This document shows, piece after piece, positions 8,912 through 18,328 of a stretch of DNA of 64,000 nucleotides (position 1 is its first letter; every line of letters starts with the position of its first letter). Source of the DNA: Aequorivita todarodis (lineage in GTDB: Bacteria > Bacteroidota > Bacteroidia > Flavobacteriales > Flavobacteriaceae); assembly GCF_028561335.1 (NCBI RefSeq), contig NZ_JAQQTG010000006.1:124317-188316 (forward strand), in the 5' to 3' direction. The notes under the pieces are model-generated. The model saw nothing but the letters and a program-made list of their open reading frames with translations. It did not search any database and was not told the DNA's origin. The translations under genes were made by a program, and so were the position numbers.

Positions 8912-10243
8912 TCAATTTTCATCCTTCCAGTTCAACCGGTCCATTTGGTTGTATGGCCAAGGCGCACCGTTGTTTTCAATATTGGTCATGGCAACGTTCA
9001 GTTCGGTTGGGGCAGCAGACTGTTCCATTACCAAATATTGTCGCATATCCATGATAATGCTCAATGGGTCAATACTTACGGGGCACGCTTCCACACAGGC
9101 GTTGCAAGTGGTACAGGCCCATAGTTCTTCACGGGTAATATAATCGTCCAACAGCTGTTTTCCGTCTGGTTTGAACTCGCCATTTTTGTTGATATTCTTC
9201 CCTACTTCTTCCAAACGGTCGCGGGTATCCATCATTATTTTTCGTGGCGAAAGTTTCTTCCCGGTATTGTTTGCGGGGCATTCGCTGGTGCAGCGGCCAC
9301 ATTCTGTACAAGTATAAGCGTTCAATAATTGGATTCTGCTCAAATCCAATACATCGCTGGCGCCAAACTTTGCAGGAGCTTCGGCAGCTCCTTCAGCGGG
9401 AGCGGCAAAGGGATCGGCATTTGGATCCATCATCATCTTCACTTCGTTGGTAACCGATTCCAGATTTTTGAATTTCCCCTTTGGAACCACTTTTCCGAAG
9501 TAAACATTTGGAAATGCCAATATAATATGAAGGTGTTTTGAAAAGTATAGATAATTAAGAAATATTAATATTCCCAAAATATGAAGCCACCAAGCGCTGC
9601 GTTCAATGGCCATAAGCGTAGCTTCTGAAAAACCGTCCATAAGTGGAACGATGAATTTGCTAATAGGAAAGGCTCCAGCTTCAACATAATGAGCTGCTCC
9701 CAATGTCTGTAAGGATTGGTCGGCAGCGTTCATAGTTAGAAACAATATCATTAAGACCATTTCAAAATAAAGGATGAAATTTCCGTCGTTTTTGGGCCAG
9801 CCTTTCATTTCGGGATTCCAAAAGCGTTTCAGTTTTTGAACGTTTCTTCGGGTCCAGAAAAGAATAACGCCCACCAAAACCAAGCATGCCAATATTTCAA
9901 AAGAGCCGATCAAAAAGTTGTACAATCCTGCCGGAAGCACTGTGGAAAGAACGCGATGCGTACCGAAAATACCATCTATGATAATCTCAAGTACTTCAAT
10001 ATTAATAATGACAAAGCCTATATAAACAAAAAGGTGCAGCAACCCGGGAATGGGCCTTACGACCATTTTTGATTGGCCCAGGGCTATTCGGACCACATTG
10101 CGCCACCGCTGCCCTGTGTGGTCTGAAGCATCCACTTCCTGTCCCAACTTGATGTTTCGAATTATTTTGCGGATGTTCAGCGTAAAATAGCCTATGCCCG
10201 CCGCAAGGGCGATGATGAAAAGTATGTTCGGGATGTACTGCAT
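8912..10243 (-). CDS. membrane-bound 4Fe-4S ferredoxin-type oxidoreductase
   Basis: The 443-residue protein has an N-terminal membrane half (segments near residues 5-25, 68-90, 105-130, 155-172 and 215-235) resembling cytochrome-b-type HdrE/NarI domains. The C-terminal part holds two ferredoxin clusters: C312/C315/C318 then C322, and C377/C380/C383 then C387. This architecture carries electrons between the quinone pool and a soluble partner, probably the CCG protein encoded at 6947-7738. It is three bases downstream of the MCE gene, so these are co-transcribed. An Ala/Pro-rich linker occupies residues 275-292. The physiological donor and acceptor are unknown. Confidence 0.8.
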   Translation of the reverse strand: MQYIPNILFIIALAAGIGYFTLNIRKIIRNIKLGQEVDASDHTGQRWRNVVRIALGQSKMVVRPIPGLLHLFVYIGFVIINIEVLEIIIDGIFGTHRVLSTVLPAGLYNFLIGSFEILACLVLVGVILFWTRRNVQKLKRFWNPEMKGWPKNDGNFILYFEMVLMILFLTMNAADQSLQTLGAAHYVEAGAFPISKFIVPLMDGFSEATLMAIERSAWWLHILGILIFLNYLYFSKHLHIILAFPNVYFGKVVPKGKFKNLESVTNEVKMMMDPNADPFAAPAEGAAEAPAKFGASDVLDLSRIQLLNAYTCTECGRCTSECPANNTGKKLSPRKIMMDTRDRLEEVGKNINKNGEFKPDGKQLLDDYITREELWACTTCNACVEACPVSIDPLSIIMDMRQYLVMEQSAAPTELNVAMTNIENNGAPWPYNQMDRLNWKDEN

Positions 10244-10246
10244 GGT

Positions 10247-11197
10247 TTATTCGTCTGGGTTGGCCGGGGGTTCGTATTCTTTGCTCTTTTTTCCGAAAAC
10301 GGAAATATGCACGTACCTTTTTGGATTTAGTTTAACGTCCTGAAGAAGTTCTTCAAGCTGCCTTGAGGCGCCTTCCAGGTTTTCATAAAGTTTGTCGTCT
10401 TTTAAAAGTTTTCCGATGGAACCTTCGCCATTATCAACACCCGCTACAATTTTATCCATTTTGTCCACAACGTTTTGCAGGTCCGACACCAACTTTCCGG
10501 TTTCCAGCTGCGATAAGGAATCGGTCAGCTGCGATAGGTTGCTTGCTGTTTTATCCAGATTGGTAAACGTATTGTCCAGTTTTCCGGTGTTGTTGGAAAG
10601 AATATAATTCAGGTTTTCCGAAACACCTGAAAAGGAATTCAAGGTATTGTTCAGGTTTTCAATGGCTTCTTTTAGGTTTTTCCGCGTTTTTTCATCAACG
10701 ATATCGTTCACGCTCAATAAAAGGGTATCAATGGTCGCCAATGTATTGTTCACTTTTTTTTCCAAAGGCCCAAGTGCTTTGGAAACGGCGGTAAGCATTC
10801 CGTCCTCTACATCGCCACGCAAGGTATCGCCGCTTTTGGCTATATTATTTACATCGTATTCAGGGAAAATTCCCAAGTTTTTTCCGCCGAGAAGTCCGGA
10901 GCTATAAATTCTAACAATGCTATTTTTCGAAAAGTCGAAGTCCTTTTCAACTGTAAACTTCACAATTAGCCCACCCTTTGAATTGGCAAAGGAAATGTTC
11001 TGCACCTTGCCCACCGTGAGACCGTTTATGGTAACGGGGGCCGCTTGTGCCAGACCTTCCACATTGTCATATTTCACATAAAATTCGCGGTTTTTGTCGA
11101 GAAGGTTGGTGCCTTTTAAAAAGCTGTAGCCAAAAATCAATAACAATATGGCGCCAATGGCGAGAATTCCGGTTTTAACTTCTTTGGATAGTCTCAA
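10247..11197 (-). CDS. MlaD/MCE-domain lipid transport protein
   Basis: The 316-residue protein has one N-terminal membrane anchor (about residues 9-27) followed by an MCE domain (about 37-115, with VTINGLTVGKV). After it comes a long helical, coiled-coil-like region (about 130-290) rich in Asn, Leu and Thr. MCE proteins bind phospholipids and shuttle them between inner and outer membranes. The only start compatible with the anchor is TTG at 11197. A TAAATTTG box at 11220-11227 on the minus strand could serve as its own -7 promoter element. It lies between the amidase and the Fe-S gene. Confidence 0.85.
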   Translation of the reverse strand: MRLSKEVKTGILAIGAILLLIFGYSFLKGTNLLDKNREFYVKYDNVEGLAQAAPVTINGLTVGKVQNISFANSKGGLIVKFTVEKDFDFSKNSIVRIYSSGLLGGKNLGIFPEYDVNNIAKSGDTLRGDVEDGMLTAVSKALGPLEKKVNNTLATIDTLLLSVNDIVDEKTRKNLKEAIENLNNTLNSFSGVSENLNYILSNNTGKLDNTFTNLDKTASNLSQLTDSLSQLETGKLVSDLQNVVDKMDKIVAGVDNGEGSIGKLLKDDKLYENLEGASRQLEELLQDVKLNPKRYVHISVFGKKSKEYEPPANPDE

Positions 11198-11251
11198 GAG
11201 TGCAATTTTAGATTTTGAACAAATTTAAGCGATAAATATAAAGAAAGCACG

Positions 11252-12373
11252 CTAATTGGCTTTCGATTTTAACACTTCTTGCACATTAACTTTTTTTCCT
11301 TTTTTGAATGCGACAATGTATGCCGATGGAAACCCTTTTTGCTGTACAAAAGTTTTCATTACTTGAATTTTGTTGTAGTCTGAGGTTTCGGCGTAGTAGT
11401 ATTTGAACAGGCCGTCTTCCTTTTCGCGCGTTACATTTTTGAGCCCTTTGAAGTTGCTCGGCTTCGGATCCTGTTTTTTGCTGCTGGCGGCCAATTGTAC
11501 CTTGAAGGTTACGCCTTCATAAATATCCTCTTTCGTTGTTTCCACTACTTTTTCAACTTCCAGTTCCTTTACTTCGGGATCTTTAATATTATCGTTCGCA
11601 ACGGAAAGGCTGTTGATGTATGTTTTGATGGCATTACTTATTTCACGCGCCATATCTGTCTGTCCTTTGGCGGAATTAAGGTAGGCCCCTTCAGTTTTAT
11701 TGGTAAGAAAACCTGTTTCAATCAAAACGCTCGGCATATAGGTGTTGTGCAGCACCCAAAATCCTGCCTGTTTCACGCTGCGGTCGTTCTGCTTCAGGTT
11801 GTTTACGATATTGTTTTGGACCAAACTTGCCAGAAGTATGCTTTGGTCCAGATACTCTTCCTGCATCAAGACCATTCCTATTAACGATTCTGGGGCATTT
11901 GGGTCAAAACCACCGTATTTTTCCTTGTAGTTATCTTCCAAATAAATAACCTCGTTCTCTTTCTTTGCAACCTCAAAGTTGGCTTGGCTCTTGTGCAATC
12001 CAAGGACAAAAGTTTCAGTGCCATACGCATTGCTGCTGTGGGCATTGCAATGTACGGAAACAAAAAGATCTGCATCTGCCCTATTGGCTATGGCCGCGCG
12101 TTCACGCAGTTCAATAAAGACGTCTGTTTTGCGGGTATAGATTACTTTTATATTGGGAAGTTTTTCAAGCTCCGCTCCTACTTTTAAGACAATATTGAGC
12201 GCAATTTCAGATTCCTTATAACCATTTCCCTTGTTTCCGTGATCGTGGCCACCGTGCCCGGCATCCAAAACCACAACAAATGGCTTAATAGGGTTTTCCG
12301 CCGCTAAAGCAGAAATAGACAATAATGAAATACTTATAATTAATACGAAAGAAGAAAAAAGTTTCGTTTTCAT
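11252..12373 (-). CDS. N-acetylmuramoyl-L-alanine amidase with C-terminal SPOR-like domain
   Basis: The 373-residue protein has a signal peptide (1 to about 25) and an Amidase_3 domain. Zinc ligands are visible at LDAGHGG (H40), KESEIALN (E54) and SVHCNAH (near 108), with the catalytic glutamate in LIETGFL (near 219). Residues about 285-365 (from TFKVQLAAS) resemble a SPOR peptidoglycan-binding domain. It cleaves the amide bond between MurNAc and the stem peptide in the periplasm, probably during septum splitting. It is transcribed divergently from lptD and lies 54 bases upstream of the MCE gene. Confidence 0.9.
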   Translation of the reverse strand: MKTKLFSSFVLIISISLLSISALAAENPIKPFVVVLDAGHGGHDHGNKGNGYKESEIALNIVLKVGAELEKLPNIKVIYTRKTDVFIELRERAAIANRADADLFVSVHCNAHSSNAYGTETFVLGLHKSQANFEVAKKENEVIYLEDNYKEKYGGFDPNAPESLIGMVLMQEEYLDQSILLASLVQNNIVNNLKQNDRSVKQAGFWVLHNTYMPSVLIETGFLTNKTEGAYLNSAKGQTDMAREISNAIKTYINSLSVANDNIKDPEVKELEVEKVVETTKEDIYEGVTFKVQLAASSKKQDPKPSNFKGLKNVTREKEDGLFKYYYAETSDYNKIQVMKTFVQQKGFPSAYIVAFKKGKKVNVQEVLKSKAN

Positions 12374-12418
12374 ATACCCGTTAACGATTGTTATTATTGA
12401 TTATTATTTTTTAAAAAG

Positions 12419-12571
12419 ACGGTTTGAATCACGACCACTTCGCTTCACGACACACGACAGATCCCAATTTGTTCTAAATGTATAGATAGAAAAAACCAAT
12501 TATCCTTTTTTTTCTTGGGTCATTTAAGTCGTGGCTCGTGGTTCATTTTTAATCGTGGTTCGTGTTTCTAT
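12419..12571. repeat. degenerate CACGAC-type inverted repeats in the amidase-lptD divergent gap
   Basis: The left part (about 12428-12458) holds several CACGAC/CACGACCAC words, and the right part (about 12529-12570) holds the reverse complements GTCGTGG and TCGTGGTTCGTG. The region can form a long imperfect stem. It lies in the 265-base gap between divergent genes and resembles low-complexity intergenic repeats rather than an operator. Confidence 0.45.
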
Positions 12572-12638
12572 TCAGTGAAAACTTCTTTTTCCCAAAAACT
12601 TCATTTAAAAAAACGTACCCGAAAAAATATGTTTATTT

Positions 12639-15401
12639 TTGACCGTTTCAAATACTGAGCCAAAACTACAAAATAATAGCATCAGCACATTGCGAACCAA
12701 CAGGCATTACTTAACAATCTTCTTAACATTCCTGCTTCTTTGCAGTGCGGTTTTGCATGCACAGGACGTTCCGCCAAAGCGTGAAGCCAATATTCCCCAA
12801 ACCACCAAAGAAGACACGATTTCCGTAAACCTAAAACCGATTGTTGATGAAATAAACGAGCAAGCCCAAGACACCGTAAAAACCGATTCCATAAAGCCTC
12901 CCAAAGAAACCTTGACAGATGTGGTGGATTATTATGGCGAAGATTACGTGCTGCTCAACAGAAAGGAGAACAAGGTCTATATGTACAACAAAGCGTATAT
13001 TATTTACGAAGATATGCGTATAGATGCCGGCCTGATAATTCTTGACTACAACAAGAACGAAGTATATGCCAAGGGAATAGACAGTGCGGGGGTTTACAGC
13101 CAAAGACCTGTATTTGTGCAAGCCGCCAATAAAGTGGAGCCGGATTCCATTCGGTATAATTTTGACACGGAAAAGGCACTGGTCTATAATAGCCGGACCG
13201 AACAAAACGGTTTCAGGGTAATTTCTGAAGTGACCAAAAAAGTAAACGATTCTGTGGTTTACCTTCGGAATGTGAAATTTACCACCTCAAAAAACATCGA
13301 CGATCCGGAGTATTATTTCTACACCCGAAAGGCGAAGTTTGTGCCAAAGAAAAAAATTGTAACAGGTTTAACCAATATGTACATTGCCGACGTGCCGACG
13401 CCCGTGGGACTGCCCTTCGCCTACTTTCCATTGACGGAAGACCGCACCTCTGGGTTTATTATTCCTTCCTTTGGCGAAAACAACAGTCGCGGTTTCTTTT
13501 TTCAAAATGGAGGGTATTATTTCGCCATCAATGATTATCTGGATTTTAGTTTGCTGGGCGATTATTACACCAACGGCAGCTATGCCCTGCGCGGCGAATC
13601 TACCTATGTGCTGAGGTATAAATATCGCGGAAACTTCAGTGCGCGCTATGAATATCTTGTTCAGGAAGAGCGCGGTTTCCCCAATTTTCAGGAAAGCGCT
13701 ATCTATAACATCCGTTGGACGCATACGCAGGACACCAAGAGCAATCCAAGCTCGCGTTTTTCGGCTTCGGTGAATTTGGGAAGCAGTAAGTATTTCAACC
13801 AGTCTATAAACCAAACAAACAACGCCAGCGCATTGGTGAACACGCTGAGCTCCTCCATTTCCTACGCAAAGAGTTTTGAGGGCGATCCCCAGGTCAATTT
13901 TACCGTGGCGGCTACCCATTCGCAGAATACGAACACGCAGCAAATAGCCATGTCCTTGCCAAATGTGAATGCCAGTGTTTCCAGAATTTATCCTTTTGCG
14001 CCAAAGAATGGCACTAAAAAAGGAATTATTCAGAATATAAACTTTCAATATGATCTTTCCGCAGAAAACCGAATCCAGACTGTCGATTCGCTTTTCTTTA
14101 AGCCGGAAATGTTCAACAGCGCGCAGATTGGGGCGCAACACAACATTCCCATCACTACCAATTTTAAGATTCTCAAATACTTAAGTGCTTCCGCCGGAAC
14201 CAACTATCGGGAAACCTGGGTGTTGAAAAGTACGCGGAAACGGTATGATGAGAACGCTTTTGATGGTGCCGGAGGGATTGTGATGGACACCGTTGCAGGT
14301 TTTGAAAGTTACCGGACCTATAATTTTTCAACCAGTTTGGGAACGACGTTGTACGGACTTTTTAACTTCGGAAACGATAAGAAAATACAAGCCATCCGCC
14401 ATGTGGTGCGACCTTCCATTGGGTATAACGTAAACCCTGCTTTTGACAGGTATTATGACGAGTTCATCATACCCCAAACAGCCAACGAGGCCGCTGGTGA
14501 AACAGTGCAATACTCCCGTTTTGAAAACACGCTCTACGGTCCGCCCAGCAAAGTATATTCCAGCAGTATCGGGATGTCCTTGAGCAATACTTTTGAAGCC
14601 AAAATACGCGACCGCGATACCACGGCCCTGGAACCCAAAAAAGTTACGCTATTGAACAACCTGAACTTTTCTACGGCGTATAATCTTGCTGGTGATTCCT
14701 TAAAATGGAGCCCCCTGCAATTCAGCGGAAGCATCCCCATCGTGCCAAAACTGGATTTCAACTTCAGTGGTGCGTTGGACCCATATGCCCTGGACAACAA
14801 CAATCGGAAAATAGACGTTTTCAATATTAACAATGGAGGAAGTCTTTTTAGGCTTACCAATGCCAACATTAGCATCAACTATTCCTTCTCCAGCAAGGAT
14901 TTTGAACCCCAAACCAAAGATATGGACCGAATAGACAATGAAACCTTCCGCAACGGTGGACGGCCCGATGATCTTTTTGGCGAAGCTTCCAATATTTATG
15001 ACGGACAGATTTATAAGGACAAGGAAGAGGATGTTGACAAAACCAACGTGGAATGGTATAATTACAGCATTCCATGGGACGTGCGTTTTGCCTATACCAT
15101 CACCTATGGCAATGCACAGCGGCAGAATGAAATATCCAGCCAATCGTTTATGATGAGTACCAATATGGAACTGGCACCGCGCTGGACCGTTGGCGTTTCC
15201 TCGGGGTATGATTTTAAGAACAAGGGGGTTACCCTTACGCAGTTCCGGTTCCAGCGTGATTTGGAGAGCTGGCAAATGAGCTTCAACTGGACGCCCATAG
15301 GAAGTATCAATACCGCCTGGTATTTCTTTATAGGGATAAAATCCTCAGTGCTTAGTGATATTAAGTATGACAAGCGTAGGGAGAGCGATAAGAGGCTTTG
15401 A
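12639..15401 (+). CDS. lptD: LPS assembly outer-membrane protein LptD
   Basis: This large outer-membrane protein (920 residues from TTG at 12639) has a signal segment YLTIFLTFLLLCSAVLHAQ (about 25-43). An OstA-like periplasmic domain follows (about 90-230), then a long barrel rich in alternating aromatic residues to the C terminus. LptD inserts lipopolysaccharide into the outer leaflet. An alternative TTG start at 12690 would put Arg/Asn/His just before the signal helix and is equally plausible. A TATTTTTG word overlaps the upstream start, which favours the downstream one if it is a promoter. Order with the amidase, MCE and ridA genes appears typical of flavobacteria. Confidence 0.85.
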   Translation: MTVSNTEPKLQNNSISTLRTNRHYLTIFLTFLLLCSAVLHAQDVPPKREANIPQTTKEDTISVNLKPIVDEINEQAQDTVKTDSIKPPKETLTDVVDYYGEDYVLLNRKENKVYMYNKAYIIYEDMRIDAGLIILDYNKNEVYAKGIDSAGVYSQRPVFVQAANKVEPDSIRYNFDTEKALVYNSRTEQNGFRVISEVTKKVNDSVVYLRNVKFTTSKNIDDPEYYFYTRKAKFVPKKKIVTGLTNMYIADVPTPVGLPFAYFPLTEDRTSGFIIPSFGENNSRGFFFQNGGYYFAINDYLDFSLLGDYYTNGSYALRGESTYVLRYKYRGNFSARYEYLVQEERGFPNFQESAIYNIRWTHTQDTKSNPSSRFSASVNLGSSKYFNQSINQTNNASALVNTLSSSISYAKSFEGDPQVNFTVAATHSQNTNTQQIAMSLPNVNASVSRIYPFAPKNGTKKGIIQNINFQYDLSAENRIQTVDSLFFKPEMFNSAQIGAQHNIPITTNFKILKYLSASAGTNYRETWVLKSTRKRYDENAFDGAGGIVMDTVAGFESYRTYNFSTSLGTTLYGLFNFGNDKKIQAIRHVVRPSIGYNVNPAFDRYYDEFIIPQTANEAAGETVQYSRFENTLYGPPSKVYSSSIGMSLSNTFEAKIRDRDTTALEPKKVTLLNNLNFSTAYNLAGDSLKWSPLQFSGSIPIVPKLDFNFSGALDPYALDNNNRKIDVFNINNGGSLFRLTNANISINYSFSSKDFEPQTKDMDRIDNETFRNGGRPDDLFGEASNIYDGQIYKDKEEDVDKTNVEWYNYSIPWDVRFAYTITYGNAQRQNEISSQSFMMSTNMELAPRWTVGVSSGYDFKNKGVTLTQFRFQRDLESWQMSFNWTPIGSINTAWYFFIGIKSSVLSDIKYDKRRESDKRL

Positions 15402-15477
15402 TTCATTAATAATGAATAATGTGTAATATTGCTAATTACAAACTAACAGATTCACAAACTAACAAACGCATCTTTCA

Positions 15478-15858
15478 ATGAAAAAAATAATCACCACCCC
15501 CCACGCCCCTGCCCCAATTGGCCCATACAACCAAGCAATTCTTAACGGCACCATGCTCTACACTTCCGGGCAGATAGCCATTGACCCAAAAACCGGAAAT
15601 TTGGTTACGGATAATATTAAAGCCGAAACCAAATTGGTAATGGAAAACCTAAAGGCTATCCTTACCGAAGCTGGAATGACGTTTGAGAACGTTTTAAAAT
15701 CCACCATCTTTATTAGCGATATGCACAACTTTGCTGCCATCAATGAGGTATATGCCACGTATTTTAACGAAGCCACTGCCCCAGCCCGCGAGACTGTAGA
15801 GGTTGCCAATCTGCCCAAGTTCGTAAATGTGGAGATTTCTGTGGTCGCTTCTTTTTAA
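15478..15858 (+). CDS. ridA: RidA family 2-iminobutanoate/2-iminopropanoate deaminase
   Basis: The 126-residue protein has the full RidA/YjgF fold length. It shows TTPHAPAPIGPYNQA at the N terminus (residues about 5-19), SGQIAIDP (about 30-37), and the C-terminal PARETVEVANLP with the conserved substrate-binding arginine (about residue 105). RidA hydrolyses reactive enamine and imine intermediates made by PLP enzymes. It sits 76 bases after lptD on the same strand and may be read with it. The ATG at 15478 matches the usual family start. Confidence 0.92.
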   Translation: MKKIITTPHAPAPIGPYNQAILNGTMLYTSGQIAIDPKTGNLVTDNIKAETKLVMENLKAILTEAGMTFENVLKSTIFISDMHNFAAINEVYATYFNEATAPARETVEVANLPKFVNVEISVVASF

Positions 15859-16133
15859 AGAGAAACCATAGAACCTTTTTCAGCCGAAACATCCGCCCAA
15901 AAAACTAATATGTAAAATAGTTTCTCTGGGTTCTGTGCCCTATTTCCCGCAACAAATCCATAAAATTTTGTTTGTTCCCATTCCTAAAGTAATTTTTGAA
16001 AAAACGGTATAGGAACACTTTTTACCAATATTCCCGTAACAACTATAATTATCAACTTTGAACCTCAACAATATAACGTTGAAGGGAATTTTGAATGTAT
16101 TTATTGTGAAGTTATGGTCAATTAAAAATCCAC

Positions 16134-16526
16134 GTGATCAAAACATATCAAAAAAATAAATACTTAAAAGGGAAGCGCGAGTTTTGGAATATCGAAAATG
16201 GAAGATATTCTTACAAAACGCAGCGGAGAAGTTGACGAACCCCACAGACACAACTCCTATACGGTATTAATTGTCAATAAGGCAAGAGGGCTGCATAAAA
16301 TAGACTTGAACACCTACGACTTATCAGACCAACAAATTTTCTTTGTTGCTCCGGGCAGATGCACCGAGCTATTGAAACTGAAAAATCGTTTGGATTTGCA
16401 ATAATGCTCTCCAACCAGTTTTTAGTTGAAAATTTTATTCCATTATCTTTTATTGACGGTTTGTGAACCTCTTTTCGAAATCACGGGCAAAGCCCACTAT
16501 TATTGCCATATAAAGAACCATATTAG
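16134..16526 (+). pseudogene. remnant of an AraC-family regulator (N-terminal cupin part)
   Basis: Reading shifts are needed to follow one protein. GTG at 16134 opens a frame ending GKREFWNIE; it then shifts to MEDILTKRSGEVDEPHRHN at 16198, a cupin motif typical of flavobacterial AraC regulators, through FFVAPG. A one-base loss follows and the next frame continues QMHRAIETEKSFGF..NQFLVEN until a TGA, after which NHGQSPLLL is still recognisable. The helix-turn-helix half is absent. This is therefore a decayed regulator gene, not a 68-residue protein. It directly precedes a pirin remnant, suggesting they were once a pair. Confidence 0.8.
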
Positions 16527-16532
16527 ATTTCA

Positions 16533-16742
16533 TAGAAAAATTTACAAAAGGAAACACCGATGAACACAAAATAAAAAAAGAAGGAAATGGCATCTATGTT
16601 TTTGTTCTTAAGGGGAAGTTGAAATTACTAATGAAAAGCTATCCAAAAGAGTGGAATGGGAATTTGGGATGTATCATGCTACCAACTGACCAAAGTCATA
16701 GGATTTGATTCTTCGTATGACTATATTGTGATTTTAGAATAA
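16533..16742 (+). pseudogene. C-terminal remnant of a pirin-family (bicupin) protein
   Basis: Three frames together rebuild the end of a YhhW/pirin-like protein. The first gives KGNTDEHKIKKEGNGIYVFVLK, the second GEVEITNEKLSKR, and the third SGMGIWDVSCYQLT through to a stop at 16740-16742. Each switch needs a one-base change. The N-terminal half is missing. An intact pirin gene occurs 3.6 kb downstream (20330-21220), but the residue patterns differ, so this is probably a different subfamily rather than a recent copy. Confidence 0.7.
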
Positions 16743-16862
16743 TATTTATATCGAATCGCATAGAAATAAGGGAAACTGTAAAGTGATCCTTGAAAATATA
16801 AGAAATGATTTTTTGAAAAGAATTATATAAACAATTTAGTTAAACATTTAAAAAACAAAAAA

Positions 16863-17309
16863 ATGAAAACATTTAAGATTATTACAATTGGAATGGCTTT
16901 GCTTTTAACGGCAGCAATACAGGCCCAGGACATATCTTCAAACGAAGTGCCCCAAAATTTTACGACCGGACTATTAAATGTCTATCCTACCGCTACGGAT
17001 ATTGAGTGGGAGAAAAGAGGTACGGATTATAAAGTAAATTTTGATGTGGGAAGAATGGAACACAAAATATGGTTTAATAAATACGGTGATATGGTAAAAG
17101 TGGAAAAGCACATTACCATTTCCCAAATGCCGGCCAACTTAAAGGAAATCATCAAAAGGGATTATCCTAATTATAAAATTGAGTCCGTTGAATCCATAGA
17201 AAAAGATGGAATAACAACTTTTGAAGTTGAGTTGGATAAAAGTTGGAACGAAAGCCTAAGAATAACTTACAGCTCAAATGGTCAAATTTTGAAAGCTATG
17301 AAGGATTAA
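16863..17309 (+). CDS. secreted PepSY-like protein
   Basis: The 148-residue protein starts with a signal peptide (1-21, ending IQAQ). Two short repeats follow the PepSY-like or beta-lactamase-inhibitor-protein-like pattern, with WEKRGTDYKVNFDVG (about residues 50-64) and KIESVESIEKDGITTFEVEL (about 105-124). Proteins of this kind in Bacteroidota are periplasmic or exported and mostly uncharacterised. It opens the run of stress-type genes on the plus strand. The ATG at 16863 is preceded by an A-rich leader. Confidence 0.65.
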   Translation: MKTFKIITIGMALLLTAAIQAQDISSNEVPQNFTTGLLNVYPTATDIEWEKRGTDYKVNFDVGRMEHKIWFNKYGDMVKVEKHITISQMPANLKEIIKRDYPNYKIESVESIEKDGITTFEVELDKSWNESLRITYSSNGQILKAMKD

Positions 17310-17464
17310 ATGCTTCACTACTAAAATATGCATAAGGGGTTGCGTTGATTTCAATTTCTTTTTCCATAAGTAAAAGTGGGCAAACCCTTTGCATGAGATT
17401 TTCAAAATTTTAGGGTTTTGAAACCGTAACAATATTTCAATCGGATAATTTAAAAGCTAGTAAA

Positions 17465-18277
17465 ATGAAAGGTCAAAAAAATGTAATAGTAATCACAGGA
17501 GGAGCGGGAGGCATAGGTCAGGCTTGTGCCAGAGCTTTTAAAAATCAATCAATAATTATAACGGATTACTCTCAAGGAAAGGTTGATGAAACAATAGAAA
17601 TATTGGCAAAAGAAGGTATAGACGCCACAGGAATTGCCTGTGATATTACGAGTAAAAAAGATATAGAAAAACTGACCCAATATGTGGCCGATAATGGATC
17701 ACTAAAAGCATTGATCCATACCGCCGGGGTAAGCGGAACGGTAAAGGACCTAAAAAAAGTTTATACCATAGATTTGGTGGCGACGGAACTTTTGGTAGAT
17801 GCCTTTTACAAGCTTGCCGGTACAGATTCGGTAGCAGTTCTGCTTTCTTCAATGATGGCACATACTGTTCTTGCCAATGAAAAATATGATGAGGCACTTG
17901 CAAATCCGCAAGGAGCAAGATCTTTTGATATTGTGAGTCAGTTTGTGGATAATGATTCGGACCTTATGTACAATTTTGCAAAACGGGGCGTGCAATTATT
18001 AACACATAAAAACGCTGATAAATGGGGAGAAAAAGGAGCGAGAATCGTTTCTGTTTCACCAGGGGTTATTGAAACACCAATGGCGTTAAAAGCTGCAGAA
18101 GAACATCCCGAGAGAATGGAAATGATAAAACAGGCCACACCTTTAAAACGCAACGGACAACCGGAAGAAATTGCGGATGTAATATACTTTTTGGCCAGTG
18201 ATGCCGCTCGTTTTATTACCAGTACAGATATTTTGGTAGATGGTGGCGTGATCCACAAGATTAAAAAAATGGCTTGA
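17465..18277 (+). CDS. short-chain dehydrogenase/reductase
   Basis: The 270-residue classical SDR has the NAD(P)-binding TGGAGGIG (11-18), a DITSKKD dinucleotide-binding acidic stretch (60-66), the catalytic serine region LLSSMM (127-131) and YxxxK as YNFAK (Y169, K173). The C-terminal end holds SPGVIETPM and the ITSTDILVDGG tail common to Rossmann-fold alcohol dehydrogenases of this type. The substrate cannot be read from the sequence. An imperfect stem around 17325-17398 lies in the gap before it. The gene is probably part of the stress cluster with the HdeD-like and UspA genes. Confidence 0.85.
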   Translation: MKGQKNVIVITGGAGGIGQACARAFKNQSIIITDYSQGKVDETIEILAKEGIDATGIACDITSKKDIEKLTQYVADNGSLKALIHTAGVSGTVKDLKKVYTIDLVATELLVDAFYKLAGTDSVAVLLSSMMAHTVLANEKYDEALANPQGARSFDIVSQFVDNDSDLMYNFAKRGVQLLTHKNADKWGEKGARIVSVSPGVIETPMALKAAEEHPERMEMIKQATPLKRNGQPEEIADVIYFLASDAARFITSTDILVDGGVIHKIKKMA

Positions 18278-18328
18278 TTGCACAGAGTATTTAAAAGGTT
18301 TAATCCTTAACAAATAAAAAATAAAATT

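Noticed and set aside
16198-16404. Short 68-residue open frame taken as a complete protein
   Set aside because: It is only the middle of the broken AraC-regulator gene; the cupin motif continues in other frames on both sides.
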